Positions 1 through 11,734 of a stretch of DNA of 64,000 bases are shown here, one piece after another. The translations under genes were made by a program, and so were the position numbers. The stretch comes from Streptosporangiaceae bacterium NEAU-GS5 (GTDB lineage: Bacteria > Actinomycetota > Actinomycetes > Streptosporangiales > Streptosporangiaceae): the NCBI GenBank assembly GCA_017592665.1, contig JAGFNW010000031.1, positions 1 through 64,000 of the forward strand. The letters run 5' to 3'. Under the pieces are notes generated by a model that saw nothing but the letters and a program-made list of their open reading frames with translations, ran no database searches and was not told the DNA's origin. How positions within the stretch are numbered: position 1 is the stretch's first letter; each line of letters starts with the position of its first letter.

Positions 1-427
1 CGCACATCAACGCCGCCACCCGAAACCGGCACCACATACGCCACCAACCGCCGATCACCAGGACGATCCTCACGCACCACCACCGCCGCCTGCGCCACCG
101 ACCCATGCAGCACGAACGCCGACTCCACCTCACCAAGCTCGACCCGAAACCCCCGCACCTTCACCTGATCATCAACCCGGCCCACGAACTCCAGCACCCC
201 ATCACGGCGCCACCGCACCACATCCCCCGTCCGATACATCCGCGACCCCACCCCGAACGGATCAGCCACAAACCGCACCGCCGACAACCCCGGCCGCCCC
301 CAATACCCCCGCGCCAACCCCGAACCCGCCAAATACAACTCACCCGCCACACCAGCAGGCACCGGCCGCAAACCCTCATCCAGGACAAAAACCCGCTTAC
401 CCACAAGAGGCCGCCCGATCGGCACGG
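1..427. repeat. Copy 1 of a near-identical NRPS adenylation-domain segment
   Basis: Bases 1-427 match 3385-3811 at a constant offset of 3,384. I see only two mismatches, at 391 and 399. The match runs off the left edge, so the true length is larger. It encodes the C-terminal part of the adenylation domain, from just after the specificity-determining core. To the right of 427 the two copies diverge abruptly. Confidence 0.95.
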
Positions 428-3400
428 GGTTGACGTGGCGGCCGGGCTCGCACTCCCAGATGACGGCACCGATGGTGGCCTCGGTCGGGCCGTAGCCGTT
501 GAACAGCCGACGGCCCACGGACCACTCGGCGGCGAGGCCGGGCGGGCACGCCTCCCCGCTCACGGTGAGGACCATTCCTTCCGGCAGCGAGTTCGGAGGG
601 AGTTCCGCCACCACGGCGGGGGGCAGTGCCACATGGGTGGCGCCTTGCCGTACGACCAGGTCGATCAGCTCTTGGCCGAGCGGGCGCTCGGGCGGCGGAA
701 GGATCAGCGTGGCTCCGGTGAGCAACGCGCCGAACGTGTCCCAGAGCGCCGCGTCGAAGCTGGCGGAGACGAGTTGCAGAACGCGGCTCCCGGGTGCCAC
801 CCCCAGACGCTCCGCCTGTGTGGCGGCCACGTCTCCGACGCCGGCGTGCGGGATCACCACACCCTTGGGCCGCCCGCTGGAGCCGGAGGTGTAGATGACG
901 TAGGCCGGGGTCAGATCTGTCGGCGCGGCGATCCGGTCCTGGTCGCCTGGATCGTGGGCCGGCTGTGCGGAGAGCACGTCCGAGATGGTGTCCAACGCCA
1001 CGACTGGCGTGCCTTCCACCGGCGGGAGGCGGTCGGCCCATTCCGTCATCGTCAGGACCAGCGTCGGCCGGGCGTCGGCAAGCATGTGGCGGATGCGCTC
1101 GGCTGGATAGAGCGGATCGATCGGCAGGAAGGCGGCTCCGGACTTGAGCGTCGCCAGCATCGCCACCACCCACGGCACGGAGCCGGGCAGGGCGATCGCG
1201 ACCAGGTGTTCTGGACCTGCTCCCTGGCGAATGAGGTGATGCGCGAGCCTGTTGGCGCGCTCGTTGAGTTCGCCGTACGAGCATGTGCCGTCGTCGTCGG
1301 CCAGGGCGACGGCGGCTGGGGCGGCATGCGCCTGCCGTTCGAACAGCTCGTGAACGAGGCCCGCGTACGCAGGCGCCGACTCCGCGTGGTTCCACTCGCT
1401 CAGCAATCGCGCCCGCTCGGCCGCATCGAGCGTGTCCACCGCGTTGATGGGCAGGTCTGGATCCGCCAGAAGCCGATCGAGCAGCAGCATCAGCCGATTC
1501 GCGATGTCCGTCACGGTGTCGCGGTCGAAGAGGTCGTGGCTGTATTCAAGGTCGCCGGCCAGCCCGGCGGGCGCGCCGTCGTGGTCGTACTGCTCGCTCA
1601 GCGCCAGCGCGAGGTCGAACTTGGCCATGGTCAGGTCGATCTTGTACGGCTCGGCCTGCACGCCGGGCAGTGCCCAGGACTGCCGGGGGCTGCTGTCGAG
1701 GGTCAGCATCACCTGGAACAGCGGGTGATGGGCGGTGGTCCTGGCCGGATTGAGCGCCTCCACCAGACGCTCGAAAGGCAGATCCTGATGGGCATAGGCA
1801 TCCAGATCGTGGTGACGCACCCGGCCGATCAGCTCACGGAAACTGGGCCGGCCACCGGTGTCGGTGCGCAACACGAGCGTGTTGACGAAGAAACCGACCA
1901 GATCATCCAAAGCGTCATCGTCGCGGCCCGCGACCGGAGTGCCGATCGGGATGTCATTGCCCGCGCCGAGGCGCGTCAGCAGCGCCGCCAGCCCAGCCTG
2001 CACCACCATGAACAGCGTCGCGTCGCACTCGCGTGCCAGCTTCACCAACCGGCTGTGCAGACCGACGTCGAAGACCACCTGCACGCGATCACCGCGATAG
2101 CCGGCCTTGACCGGTCGAGGCCGATCGGTGGGCAGCTCCAACTGCTCGGGCAGACCGGCGAGGCGGTGCCGCCAGTAGGCCAACTGCCGGGCCAGCAGGC
2201 TGTCGGGGTCGTTGGCTAATCCCAGCAGGTCGCGCTGCCAGATCGCGTAGTCGGCGTACTGCACCGGCAGCGGCTCCCACTCCGGCGCACGGCCGGCGCG
2301 GCGGGCTGTGTAGGCCTCGCTGAGATCACGCCACAACGGGCCCATCGACCAGCCGTCAGCCGCGATGTGATGCATCACCAGCACCAGCACCGCCTCATCG
2401 GGGGCAATGCGTAGCAGCCACGCGTGCATCGGCACCTGCCCGGCCAGATCGAACACCTGCCCAGCCGCCCGCGCCACCGCCTCCGCCACCGCCTCCGCCA
2501 CCGCATCGGCCCGCCCATCCTGTGGGGTCGACTCCGCTAGCCCGGCCCGCGCCACCGCGTCGGTCTGCCCGGCCTGTGGGGTCGCCTCGGTCTGCCCGGC
2601 CTGTGGCATCGCCACGGCCAGCTCGGGCTGTGGCAGCGCTTCGGCCAGTCCGGGTTGCGGTGCCGCCTGGCCTAGTTCGTCGGTTCCTATCCAGCGGACG
2701 GTCAGGAGTGAGCCGAGGCTTTCGATCGGCCAGACCTTCTGCGCCGGTTCGCCGTCTCGGTCGACGAAGCTGGTGCGCAGGGCCTCATGCCGGCCGACCA
2801 CATCGGCCAACGCCAAGCCCAGCGCCTGCTCATCCACCACGCCCGACAGGCGTACCGCGACCGGCACGTTGTAGGTGGCGCTCGGGCCCTCCCACTGCGC
2901 CAGGAACCACAGCCGACGCTGCGCGAACGACACCGGCTCCAACCCCGACCGCGGCACTGCCACCACCGCCGGACGCAACGGACCCCGCCCATCCAGGCGC
3001 CCATCCAGCTGCCCGTCCAACCGGGCCACCAGACCCGCGACCGTCGAGGCCTGGAACAACTCTCGGATGCCCACCTCGACGCCCAGCACCGACCGCACCC
3101 GGGCGATCAACCGCATGGCCGACAGCGAGTGTCCGCCGAGGTCGAAGAAGTCGTCGTCGATCCCCACCCCGGACACGCCCAGGACCTCGGCGAACAGCCC
3201 GCACACCACTTCTTCGCGCGGCGACCGGGCGGCCCTGCCACCCGCGATCACGCCGGCCGACGGAGCCGGCAGCGCCTTGCGGTCGACTTTGCCGTTCGGG
3301 GTCAGCGGCAACCCATCCAAGGCCACCACAGCGGCCGGCACCATATAACCCGGCAACCGATCCCGCACGAACCCCGACAACTCACGCACATCAACGCCGC

Positions 3401-6110
3401 CACCCGAAACCGGCACCACATACGCCACCAACCGCCGATCACCAGGACGATCCTCACGCACCACCACCGCCGCCTGCGCCACCGACCCATGCAGCACGAA
3501 CGCCGACTCCACCTCACCAAGCTCGACCCGAAACCCCCGCACCTTCACCTGATCATCAACCCGGCCCACGAACTCCAGCACCCCATCACGGCGCCACCGC
3601 ACCACATCCCCCGTCCGATACATCCGCGACCCCACCCCGAACGGATCAGCCACAAACCGCACCGCCGACAACCCCGGCCGCCCCCAATACCCCCGCGCCA
3701 ACCCCGAACCCGCCAAATACAACTCACCCGCCACACCAGCAGGCACCGGCCGCAAACCCTCATCCAGGACAAAAGCCCGCTTGCCCACAAGAGGCCGCCC
3801 GATCGGCACGGTGAACTGCCTGACCGGCTCCAGAATGCGGTGGAACGTCGTGAAGCCCATGCTCTCCGCGGGGCCGTAACCGTTGAGGAGCACCAGGTGC
3901 GGGAACTTCTCCCGGGCGCGGTTGACGTGGTCGCGGGAGGCCGCGTCGCCGGCGGTCATGGCGATGCGCAGCCCGCCGAACACGTCGGGCCGCTCGTCCA
4001 GCAGGAGGTTGAACAGCCCGGCCGACAGCTGCAGCACCGTGACCTCGTGCCGGGTCACGAGCCGAGCCAGCTCATCCATGTCCACCCGCTGGCCGGGCAG
4101 CAGGACACATGTGCCGCCGTGCAGCAGCGCGCCGAACAGTTCGAGGCCGAAGGCGTCCCATGACACCGGCGACGACTGCAACCAGACATGCTCAGGACCG
4201 AAGTCGACGTAGTCCTGCGATAGATACGTGCTGGTCAGCGCCCGATGCGAGGCGGCAACGCCCTTGGGGACGCCGGTGGACCCGGAGGTGTACATGACGC
4301 ACGCCACGTCGTCCGGCGCCGGCCGGATGCCGAGGCCGTCGCGGGGAAGGGCCGCGATGGCGGCCGCGTCGGCGTCGAGGCGCAGCAGGTGGAACCTGCC
4401 GGGCAGATCCGCATCGAGCCGATCGGCCAGCGTGCTGTCGGACACCACGATCCGGGCGTCCAGCGCGGCGTGCCGCGCCGCCGGATAGGCCGGGTCGAGC
4501 AGGCTGTAGGCCGCGCCCGCCTTCAGCACTCCCAGCAGCGCCTCCACCATCGCCGTGCCACGCTCGAGGTGAACGCCGACGAGATCGCCCGGCTTGACGC
4601 CGGCGCCGCGCAGGTATCCGGCGATCTGGTTGGCCCTGGCGTCGAGCTCGGCGTAAGCGACCCGGCGATCTCCGTCGATCAGGGCCACGGCGTCCGGACG
4701 CGCCTGTGCTTGTCTCTCGAACACCTCGTTCACGGACGCCGCGACGCCCTCGCCGGCCGTACGGCCGCTCCATTCGGTCACGATGCGACGTCGCTGCTCC
4801 TCATCGAGCAGCGGGATGTCGCCGACACGAGCGCCGGCACCGGCGCTGAGGGCGCCGGACAGGAAGGTCAGCAGGTGATGCCGGTGCGCGGCGAGGTCGT
4901 CGCCGTCGAAGGCGCCTGGATTGACGTCGAAGTCGAGCCGCAGGCCCTCGCCCGTGGACCGGTGGTCGGCGACCACCTGGAGGTCCTCGACACGGCCGGT
5001 CATGAAGTGGCGGAGCTCGGCCGTACAGGGGCCGAACGTCACACGCTGGTCGAACCGCATGATGTTGAGCAGCGGGCCGAAGAACATCGAGTCGTCTCCT
5101 GGCAGGGCCAGGTTGCGGCGCAGTTCCTCGACCCGATAGCGCTGGTGGCGCAGGACGTCCGACACCTCCGCCGACACATGCGCGACGAGCTGGTCCAGGC
5201 TCATGTCCTGCCGCAGGCGCAGGCGCAGCGGCAGGACCTTGGACATCATTCCGGGCACCCGCCGAGCCGATCCGGCGTGCCGGCCGGTGACAGGCAGGCT
5301 CAGCACCACGTCGCGGCTGCCGGTCACGCGGTGCAGGTAGGCGGCGAACAGGGCGATCAGAAGGCGCGACCAGTCCACGCCGAGCTCGTCGGCGAGATCC
5401 TGAAGCCGCCGGAAGTCGGGTGCCGACAGCCGTGTGCTCTCCCGCAGGATGGCGACCGAGGGTTCGGCCGAGCGCGCCGTCAGCCGCAGCGGCGCGGGCC
5501 GGTCGGCGAAGCGGGCCCTCCAGTACGCCCGGTCGGCGTCGCCGTCGGCCGAGCCGAGATAGCGCCGCTCCTCCTCCACGAGCTCGGTGAGCGGCGGGAA
5601 CACCCCATCGGACGCGGGGATGCCCTGATACAGCTCGGCCACCCGCCGCACGAACAGCGCGTGCCCGAAACCGTCCATGACGATGTGGTGCATCCGCCAG
5701 TACCACAGGTGCCGCTGCTCGCCGACCCGGAAAAGAACCTCCCGGAACAATGGGTCGCCATCGATGTCCACCGGGCGCTCGACGTCCTCGCGCATGGCGG
5801 CCTCGGCCGCGCCCTCCGGGTCGTCCTCGCCGCACAGGTCGACGACGGTGAAGAGCGGCTCCAGGTCCGGCATGACCTCCTGGTACGGCTCGCCGGATCC
5901 GTCCACGCCGAACCGCACCCGGAGGGCGTCGGTCTCGGCCACCGCCCGCCGCAGGGCGGAGCCGAACGCGTGGACGTCCAGCGGGCCGTCGATCTGCAGA
6001 TATTCGCCCCAGTTCATGGTCTCGCCGGCCGATCCGAGGCGGATGGCGAGCCAGATCCCATACTGGGCGGACGTGAGCGGCAGACGGGTGATGTGCGGGT
6101 CGGTCGGCAT
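1..6110 (-). CDS. Nonribosomal peptide synthetase, modules C-A-T-C-A..., 3' end outside window
   Basis: The reading frame opens at an ATG at 6110 and runs unbroken off the left edge, so at least 2,036 residues are visible. Approximate domain order: condensation 10-440 (HHIVMDG near 138), adenylation 460-960 (core A3 [11 protein letters not shown] near 607), carrier protein 965-1035 (LGGHSL, phosphopantetheine serine near 993), condensation 1050-1530 (HHIAADG near 1245), adenylation from about 1545 ([11 protein letters not shown] near 1739). No epimerase, methyltransferase or thioesterase is visible. Aligned by eye to GrsA, the pocket residues read D-A-L-Q-M-A-G-G-F for module 1 and D-A-W-A-T-S-G-I-G for module 2; neither matches a code I can assign. 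The start lies 19 bp after the halogenase stop, with only a weak Shine-Dalgarno sequence. Because the protein begins with a C domain, the first building block is either an acyl starter or comes from another synthetase. Module 2 shares near-identical DNA with module 1 and carries a minisatellite. Confidence 0.95.
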   Translation of the reverse strand, partial: MPTDPHITRLPLTSAQYGIWLAIRLGSAGETMNWGEYLQIDGPLDVHAFGSALRRAVAETDALRVRFGVDGSGEPYQEVMPDLEPLFTVVDLCGEDDPEGAAEAAMREDVERPVDIDGDPLFREVLFRVGEQRHLWYWRMHHIVMDGFGHALFVRRVAELYQGIPASDGVFPPLTELVEEERRYLGSADGDADRAYWRARFADRPAPLRLTARSAEPSVAILRESTRLSAPDFRRLQDLADELGVDWSRLLIALFAAYLHRVTGSRDVVLSLPVTGRHAGSARRVPGMMSKVLPLRLRLRQDMSLDQLVAHVSAEVSDVLRHQRYRVEELRRNLALPGDDSMFFGPLLNIMRFDQRVTFGPCTAELRHFMTGRVEDLQVVADHRSTGEGLRLDFDVNPGAFDGDDLAAHRHHLLTFLSGALSAGAGARVGDIPLLDEEQRRRIVTEWSGRTAGEGVAASVNEVFERQAQARPDAVALIDGDRRVAYAELDARANQIAGYLRGAGVKPGDLVGVHLERGTAMVEALLGVLKAGAAYSLLDPAYPAARHAALDARIVVSDSTLADRLDADLPGRFHLLRLDADAAAIAALPRDGLGIRPAPDDVACVMYTSGSTGVPKGVAASHRALTSTYLSQDYVDFGPEHVWLQSSPVSWDAFGLELFGALLHGGTCVLLPGQRVDMDELARLVTRHEVTVLQLSAGLFNLLLDERPDVFGGLRIAMTAGDAASRDHVNRAREKFPHLVLLNGYGPAESMGFTTFHRILEPVRQFTVPIGRPLVGKRAFVLDEGLRPVPAGVAGELYLAGSGLARGYWGRPGLSAVRFVADPFGVGSRMYRTGDVVRWRRDGVLEFVGRVDDQVKVRGFRVELGEVESAFVLHGSVAQAAVVVREDRPGDRRLVAYVVPVSGGGVDVRELSGFVRDRLPGYMVPAAVVALDGLPLTPNGKVDRKALPAPSAGVIAGGRAARSPREEVVCGLFAEVLGVSGVGIDDDFFDLGGHSLSAMRLIARVRSVLGVEVGIRELFQASTVAGLVARLDGQLDGRLDGRGPLRPAVVAVPRSGLEPVSFAQRRLWFLAQWEGPSATYNVPVAVRLSGVVDEQALGLALADVVGRHEALRTSFVDRDGEPAQKVWPIESLGSLLTVRWIGTDELGQAAPQPGLAEALPQPELAVAMPQAGQTEATPQAGQTDAVARAGLAESTPQDGRADAVAEAVAEAVARAAGQVFDLAGQVPMHAWLLRIAPDEAVLVLVMHHIAADGWSMGPLWRDLSEAYTARRAGRAPEWEPLPVQYADYAIWQRDLLGLANDPDSLLARQLAYWRHRLAGLPEQLELPTDRPRPVKAGYRGDRVQVVFDVGLHSRLVKLARECDATLFMVVQAGLAALLTRLGAGNDIPIGTPVAGRDDDALDDLVGFFVNTLVLRTDTGGRPSFRELIGRVRHHDLDAYAHQDLPFERLVEALNPARTTAHHPLFQVMLTLDSSPRQSWALPGVQAEPYKIDLTMAKFDLALALSEQYDHDGAPAGLAGDLEYSHDLFDRDTVTDIANRLMLLLDRLLADPDLPINAVDTLDAAERARLLSEWNHAESAPAYAGLVHELFERQAHAAPAAVALADDDGTCSYGELNERANRLAHHLIRQGAGPEHLVAIALPGSVPWVVAMLATLKSGAAFLPIDPLYPAERIRHMLADARPTLVLTMTEWADRLPPVEGTPVVALDTISDVLSAQPAHDPGDQDRIAAPTDLTPAYVIYTSGSSGRPKGVVIPHAGVGDVAATQAERLGVAPGSRVLQLVSASFDAALWDTFGALLTGATLILPPPERPLGQELIDLVVRQGATHVALPPAVVAELPPNSLPEGMVLTVSGEACPPGLAAEWSVGRRLFNGYGPTEATIGAVIWECEPGRHVNPVPIGRPLVGKRVFVLDEGLRPVPAGVAGELYLAGSGLARGYWGRPGLSAVRFVADPFGVGSRMYRTGDVVRWRRDGVLEFVGRVDDQVKVRGFRVELGEVESAFVLHGSVAQAAVVVREDRPGDRRLVAYVVPVSGGGVDV
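2499..2660. repeat. 27-bp in-frame minisatellite inside the second condensation domain
   Basis: Six consecutive 27-bp units can be read: 2499-2525, 2526-2552, 2553-2579, 2580-2606, 2607-2633 and 2634-2660. On the coding strand they give nine-residue repeats such as [45 protein letters not shown] and [10 protein letters not shown] degenerate AEAV-rich stretch continues to about 2472. The two central units are the most alike. The insert falls just before the conserved FDLA strand that leads to HHIAADG. Confidence 0.9.
3385..3811. repeat. Copy 2 of the adenylation-domain segment
   Basis: Partner of bases 1-427, in the same orientation. It lies in the module 1 adenylation domain, between the specificity core (residues upstream of 3812) and the carrier protein. 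Such identity in DNA with many free third positions implies recent duplication or gene conversion between modules. Confidence 0.95.
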
Positions 6111-6129
6111 GGGTGTAGGCACTTTCGCG

Positions 6130-8187
<2,058 letters not shown>

Positions 8188-8191
<4 letters not shown>

Positions 8192-9447
8192 GCCTTCTCC
8201 TGCTCCATGCGCGGTCGCGCCGCCCGTTCGCCGACCGTGTCACCCAGGTCGACAGGGTCGCCGCGTTCGGTCAGGGACAGCAGCGGGGCGGTGGCGGCCG
8301 TGCAGGTCACGGCCATGACCACGAACGCGGCGTACACCGGGCCGGTGAGGATCCCCGCCTCGTGTCCGGCCTGCAGGACGATGAGCTCGGTCAGGCCTCG
8401 GGTGTTGAGCAGCACGCCCAGGCGGAGCGCCACCCGCTTCGGGCGGCCTGCCAGCCGGGCGCCCACGTACCCGCCGCCCAGCTTGGCGGCCGCGGCCACG
8501 GCCGTGACCACCACCGCAAGCCACCACGTCTGGGGTGCGTGGCCGGAGAACACGGTCAGGCCCGTGGTGACGAAGAACGCCGGCACCAGCCGCGCTCCCA
8601 CCTTGCCGACGCCGCGGATCATGCCGGCCCACGCCGTTGTCCGCATCGGCGGCAGCGCCAGCCCGACCAGGACCGCGCCCAGCACGTGGGTCATCCCCCA
8701 GGCGGCGGTCAGCTCGGCGGCGCCGACCGCGGCCGCGCCGACGACCACCGCCGTCGCGATGGGCGACAGGGCGCACAGCGCGCCCAGCGGCCGGGCGAGC
8801 GGACGGCGCAGCACGAGCGCGACGAGCACGCCGGCTCCCGTCACCGTGATCGTGCCGAGAACGCCGCTCCGGCCGCCGGCCAGCCCGATCGCCAGGGCCA
8901 GCAACGGCCAGGACAGCACGTCGATGCAGAGCGCGGCGGCCATGGCGGTCGGACCTGCCGGGCCGGTGGCGCGGTCGTCCAGGATCCGGGCCAGCGCCGG
9001 AACCGCGGTGATCGCCAGGGCCACCGCGACCAGCAGCACGAAGGCCGCGACCGGCGTCCCGGCGGGCGCGCCCGCTCCCATGAGCGGCAGCGCCATGGCC
9101 AGCGCGGCGCCGGCGGCCAGCGGAATGATGTAGGCGCCCGCCACGATGCGGCCGATCCCGCTCACGGACATGTGCCGCGCCTCGCCGCGCAGATCCCAGG
9201 TCACCCGGACCAGGTAGATCGCCAGGCCGACGTTCCCCACCACGCTCAGAGTTGCGCGCACGGCCGGCGTGAGCAGTACCTCCGCCGCGGGCCCGCCGAA
9301 CGCCAGCACCAAAGGCCCCGCCACCAGGCCGGCCACGATCTCCCCGATGACCGGCGGCTGCCGCAGCGCCCGGGCGGCGATCGCGCCGCAGTAGGCAACG
9401 CCGAACACGGCGGCCAACGCCACCGCGACGCGCATCAGATCTGTCAT
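8188..9447 (-). CDS. Kef/CPA2-type cation:proton antiporter
   Basis: A 419-residue integral membrane protein with about a dozen hydrophobic helices, matching the Na+/H+ exchanger domain of the CPA2 family (opening LRQPPVIGEIVAGLVAGP, later LNTRGLTELIVL). These proteins exchange monovalent cations for protons. Both ends overlap neighbours by 4 bp, so it is locked into the biosynthetic operon. Its role here is unclear: product export, resistance or ion homeostasis during production are all possible. I see no ATP-binding cassette transporter in the visible part of the cluster. Confidence 0.85.
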
Positions 9448-10736
9448 GACGCGCCTCCGTCTTGTACGGGCCCCTCACCCGGATGCGGCCAGATGTCCTC
9501 GGCCGACAGCGCGCCGGGCCGATACCTGCCCAGGGCGCTGATCAGGAGCCGCATCTCCAGCTCCAGGCAGCGCACGAGGCGGACCAGGCCGTCGGCGTCG
9601 GATTCGTCCACGGCCAGCAGCGCCGCCCGGCCGAGGCCCACCGCGCGAGCGCCCAGGGCCATGCATTTCACCGCGCGGGCGCCCTCCCACATCCGGCCGG
9701 AGACCAGCAGGCAGCGGGAGCCGGGCCGCACGCGGCCGAGGCAGTCGGCCAAGGGCAGGCCCACATGCTGGAGGAAGGAGGTCGGGGCCCAGCCGGTGCC
9801 CGCCTCGGCCCCGTCCACGGTGACCGCGTCGGCGCCCTCGGCCCACGCCAGGCGTGCGGCCTCGCCGACGTCGCGGGTGGGCGGCAGCTTGATCCAGATC
9901 CGCGCCCTCGGGAAGTTGTTGCGCAGCAGCCGGATCTGGGCGCGCAGGATCTCCTGCGTGAAGGTGCCGGGCGTGGAGCTGCGCAGCAGGCCTGTGGCGG
10001 CGCCCCCATCGGCGCCCACATCGGGGTCCACGTCGAGGTCCACGTCGGAATCGACCAGATAGCGCCCGGCGAGCCGGGCCCCGTCCGTGCCGTTCACCAT
10101 GGTCATCCCGCCGAGCCCGGGCTTGGCGCCCTGGCCGAGCTTGAGCTCGAAGGCCAGGCGCCCGGAGTCGAGCAGGGGCCGCGTGGCCGGGTCGCTGTAG
10201 ATCCGGTTCCACAGCTCGGCGTCGGCGTCCTCGGTGCTCTGCTGCACCACGACGCCGCCCAGCCCGCGTTTTTCCGCGGCCAGGTATGTCTCGACGCGCT
10301 GTGCCAGTGAGCGGGCCCCGTCGCGGGTCCGGTAACCGTCCGCCGCGGCGACGTTCTCCCCGATGACCATCGGCACGCCGAGGCAGGCGGCCTGCCGGGC
10401 TACGGCGGCGCCGATGCGGGCCGCGGCGGTCGTGGAGCCGAGCGCGGAGACGTACAGCGGCAGGGTCGAGCGCAGCCCGCCGATGTCGGTCTCCAGCGCC
10501 ACGTCCTGATAGCTGGGCTCACGGCCGAGCTCGACGAGCTTGGCGAGCCGCTCGGGCGTGAAGATGGGAGGGACGAGACGCATGTGATCCAGCCGGTCAC
10601 CGGAGGCGGCCGCGGGAGGCTGGCCGTAAACGGCGCTCCCATAGTCGGCGACCGGGGGGAACACGGCGGCCGACCCTGTCCGGGCCCGGAGGCGTACCTC
10701 GTCCTGTGGAAACTCGGCGGCGGTCAGCAGTGTCAT
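9444..10736 (-). CDS. Stand-alone FMN glutamate-synthase-like protein
   Basis: A 430-residue protein equivalent to the FMN-binding synthase domain of GltB. Visible family signatures are PLYVSALGSTT, GENVAAADG, KLGQGAKPGLGG and GADAVTVDGAEAGTGW. The amidotransferase domain is absent. The cysteine cluster that binds the 3Fe-4S centre in true glutamate synthases is also missing; only an isolated cysteine remains near the C terminus. In streptolydigin biosynthesis SlgE3, a ferredoxin-dependent glutamate synthase, works with glutamate mutase SlgE1-SlgE2 to supply 3-methylaspartate, so the same role is likely here. Another possibility is an N-substituted glutamate synthase or other FMN amino-acid enzyme. 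Start and stop overlap the neighbours by 4 bp each. Confidence 0.8.
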   Translation of the reverse strand: MTLLTAAEFPQDEVRLRARTGSAAVFPPVADYGSAVYGQPPAAASGDRLDHMRLVPPIFTPERLAKLVELGREPSYQDVALETDIGGLRSTLPLYVSALGSTTAAARIGAAVARQAACLGVPMVIGENVAAADGYRTRDGARSLAQRVETYLAAEKRGLGGVVVQQSTEDADAELWNRIYSDPATRPLLDSGRLAFELKLGQGAKPGLGGMTMVNGTDGARLAGRYLVDSDVDLDVDPDVGADGGAATGLLRSSTPGTFTQEILRAQIRLLRNNFPRARIWIKLPPTRDVGEAARLAWAEGADAVTVDGAEAGTGWAPTSFLQHVGLPLADCLGRVRPGSRCLLVSGRMWEGARAVKCMALGARAVGLGRAALLAVDESDADGLVRLVRCLELEMRLLISALGRYRPGALSAEDIWPHPGEGPVQDGGAS

Positions 10737-11734
10737 CGCTCGACCTCTCCCGGCAGTTTCGGGAAGGCGCAGACCTGCCACACCTCGTCGGCGCCGGTGA
10801 TGTAACGGACGAGCCGCTCCAGGCCGATGCCGAAGCCGGCGCTCGGGCGGATGCCCTCGCGGATCAGGTCCAGATACCAGCCGTATTTGGCGGGGTTCTC
10901 GCCCGTCTCCCGCATGCGCGCGACGATCCTCGCCGGCTCGTGCTCGCGTTCGGCGCCGCTGGCCAGCTCGCCGAACCCGTCCGGGGCGATGAGGTCGAAG
11001 TTGCGCAGCATGCCGGGGGTACGCGGGTCCTCGCGGTCGTAGAACCCACGCGAGCCCTTTGGGTAGTCGGTGACGAAGAACGGGCGGCCGGCCTTGCCCG
11101 ACAGCACGCGCTCGCCCTCCCACGTGATCTCCGCGGTCGCGCTCTGCGCGACGCCCAGCCCGGTCAGCTCGGCGACGGCCGCGGCGTGCGTCATCCGCCC
11201 GAAGGGCTGCGCGAGCAGCTCGGTGAACGCGCCCGGGTCGCGGCCCAGCCGCTCCAGCTCCGCCGGCGCGTCTCGGACCACGGCCGCCACGGCGCCGGTC
11301 ACCAGGGCCTGGGCCAGCTCCATGGCCTCCTCGCGGGTGGCGTCGGCGATCTCCACGTCGATCTGGTGGAACTCGACAAGGTGCCGTCCCGTGGCGGCCG
11401 TCTCCGGCGGCTCAAGGCGCAGGTTCGGCGCGATGCAAAAGATCTTGTCGAAGGCCAGCAGGGCCGCCTGCTTGTACAGGATCGCGCTGGTCATGATCTT
11501 GTAGGTGGCGCCGTAGTAGTCGACGTCTGCCTGCTTGGCCCCCCGTACACCGGGATCGGTGACCGGCCCCACCAGCGGCGCCGGCAGTTCGACGAAGCCG
11601 CGGCCGGCCAGCGTGACCCGCACGCTCGCGAGGACGTGCTGCTGGACGATCAGTGCGGCGCGGGTGCGGTCCGAGGTCAGGTGGTCGCGATAGTTGCGCG
11701 GATCAAGCCGGGTGAAGGTGGGCACGTCGCTCAT
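10733..11734 (-). CDS. Class II aminoacyl-tRNA-synthetase-like asparagine synthetase (AsnRS/AspRS catalytic core)
   Basis: A 333-residue catalytic core of the AspRS/AsnRS group without the N-terminal OB-fold that binds the anticodon. Class II landmarks are present: VEFHQIDVEIAD (motif 2 region), GFYDREDPR, and GFGIGLERLVRYI (motif 3). Archaeal proteins of this build (AsnRS paralogues, asparagine synthetase A type) adenylate the beta-carboxylate of aspartate and amidate it. Because it sits between glutamate mutase and a glutamate-synthase-like gene, its natural substrate is probably 3-methylaspartate, giving 3-methylasparagine or an activated acyl adenylate. That is inference. It overlaps both neighbours by 4 bp. 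Confidence 0.8.
   Translation of the reverse strand: MSDVPTFTRLDPRNYRDHLTSDRTRAALIVQQHVLASVRVTLAGRGFVELPAPLVGPVTDPGVRGAKQADVDYYGATYKIMTSAILYKQAALLAFDKIFCIAPNLRLEPPETAATGRHLVEFHQIDVEIADATREEAMELAQALVTGAVAAVVRDAPAELERLGRDPGAFTELLAQPFGRMTHAAAVAELTGLGVAQSATAEITWEGERVLSGKAGRPFFVTDYPKGSRGFYDREDPRTPGMLRNFDLIAPDGFGELASGAEREHEPARIVARMRETGENPAKYGWYLDLIREGIRPSAGFGIGLERLVRYITGADEVWQVCAFPKLPGEVER

Noticed and set aside
2499-2660. Regular 27-bp repeats as a CRISPR array
   Set aside because: There are no unique spacers, the repeats are contiguous, and they stay in frame within an NRPS condensation domain.
105-4163. Very long open frames on the plus strand (about 430-700 codons) opposite the NRPS gene
   Set aside because: Composition is dominated by His, Pro, Arg and Gln, no domain is recognisable, and the minus strand carries clear NRPS motifs throughout. 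These are high-GC antisense shadows.
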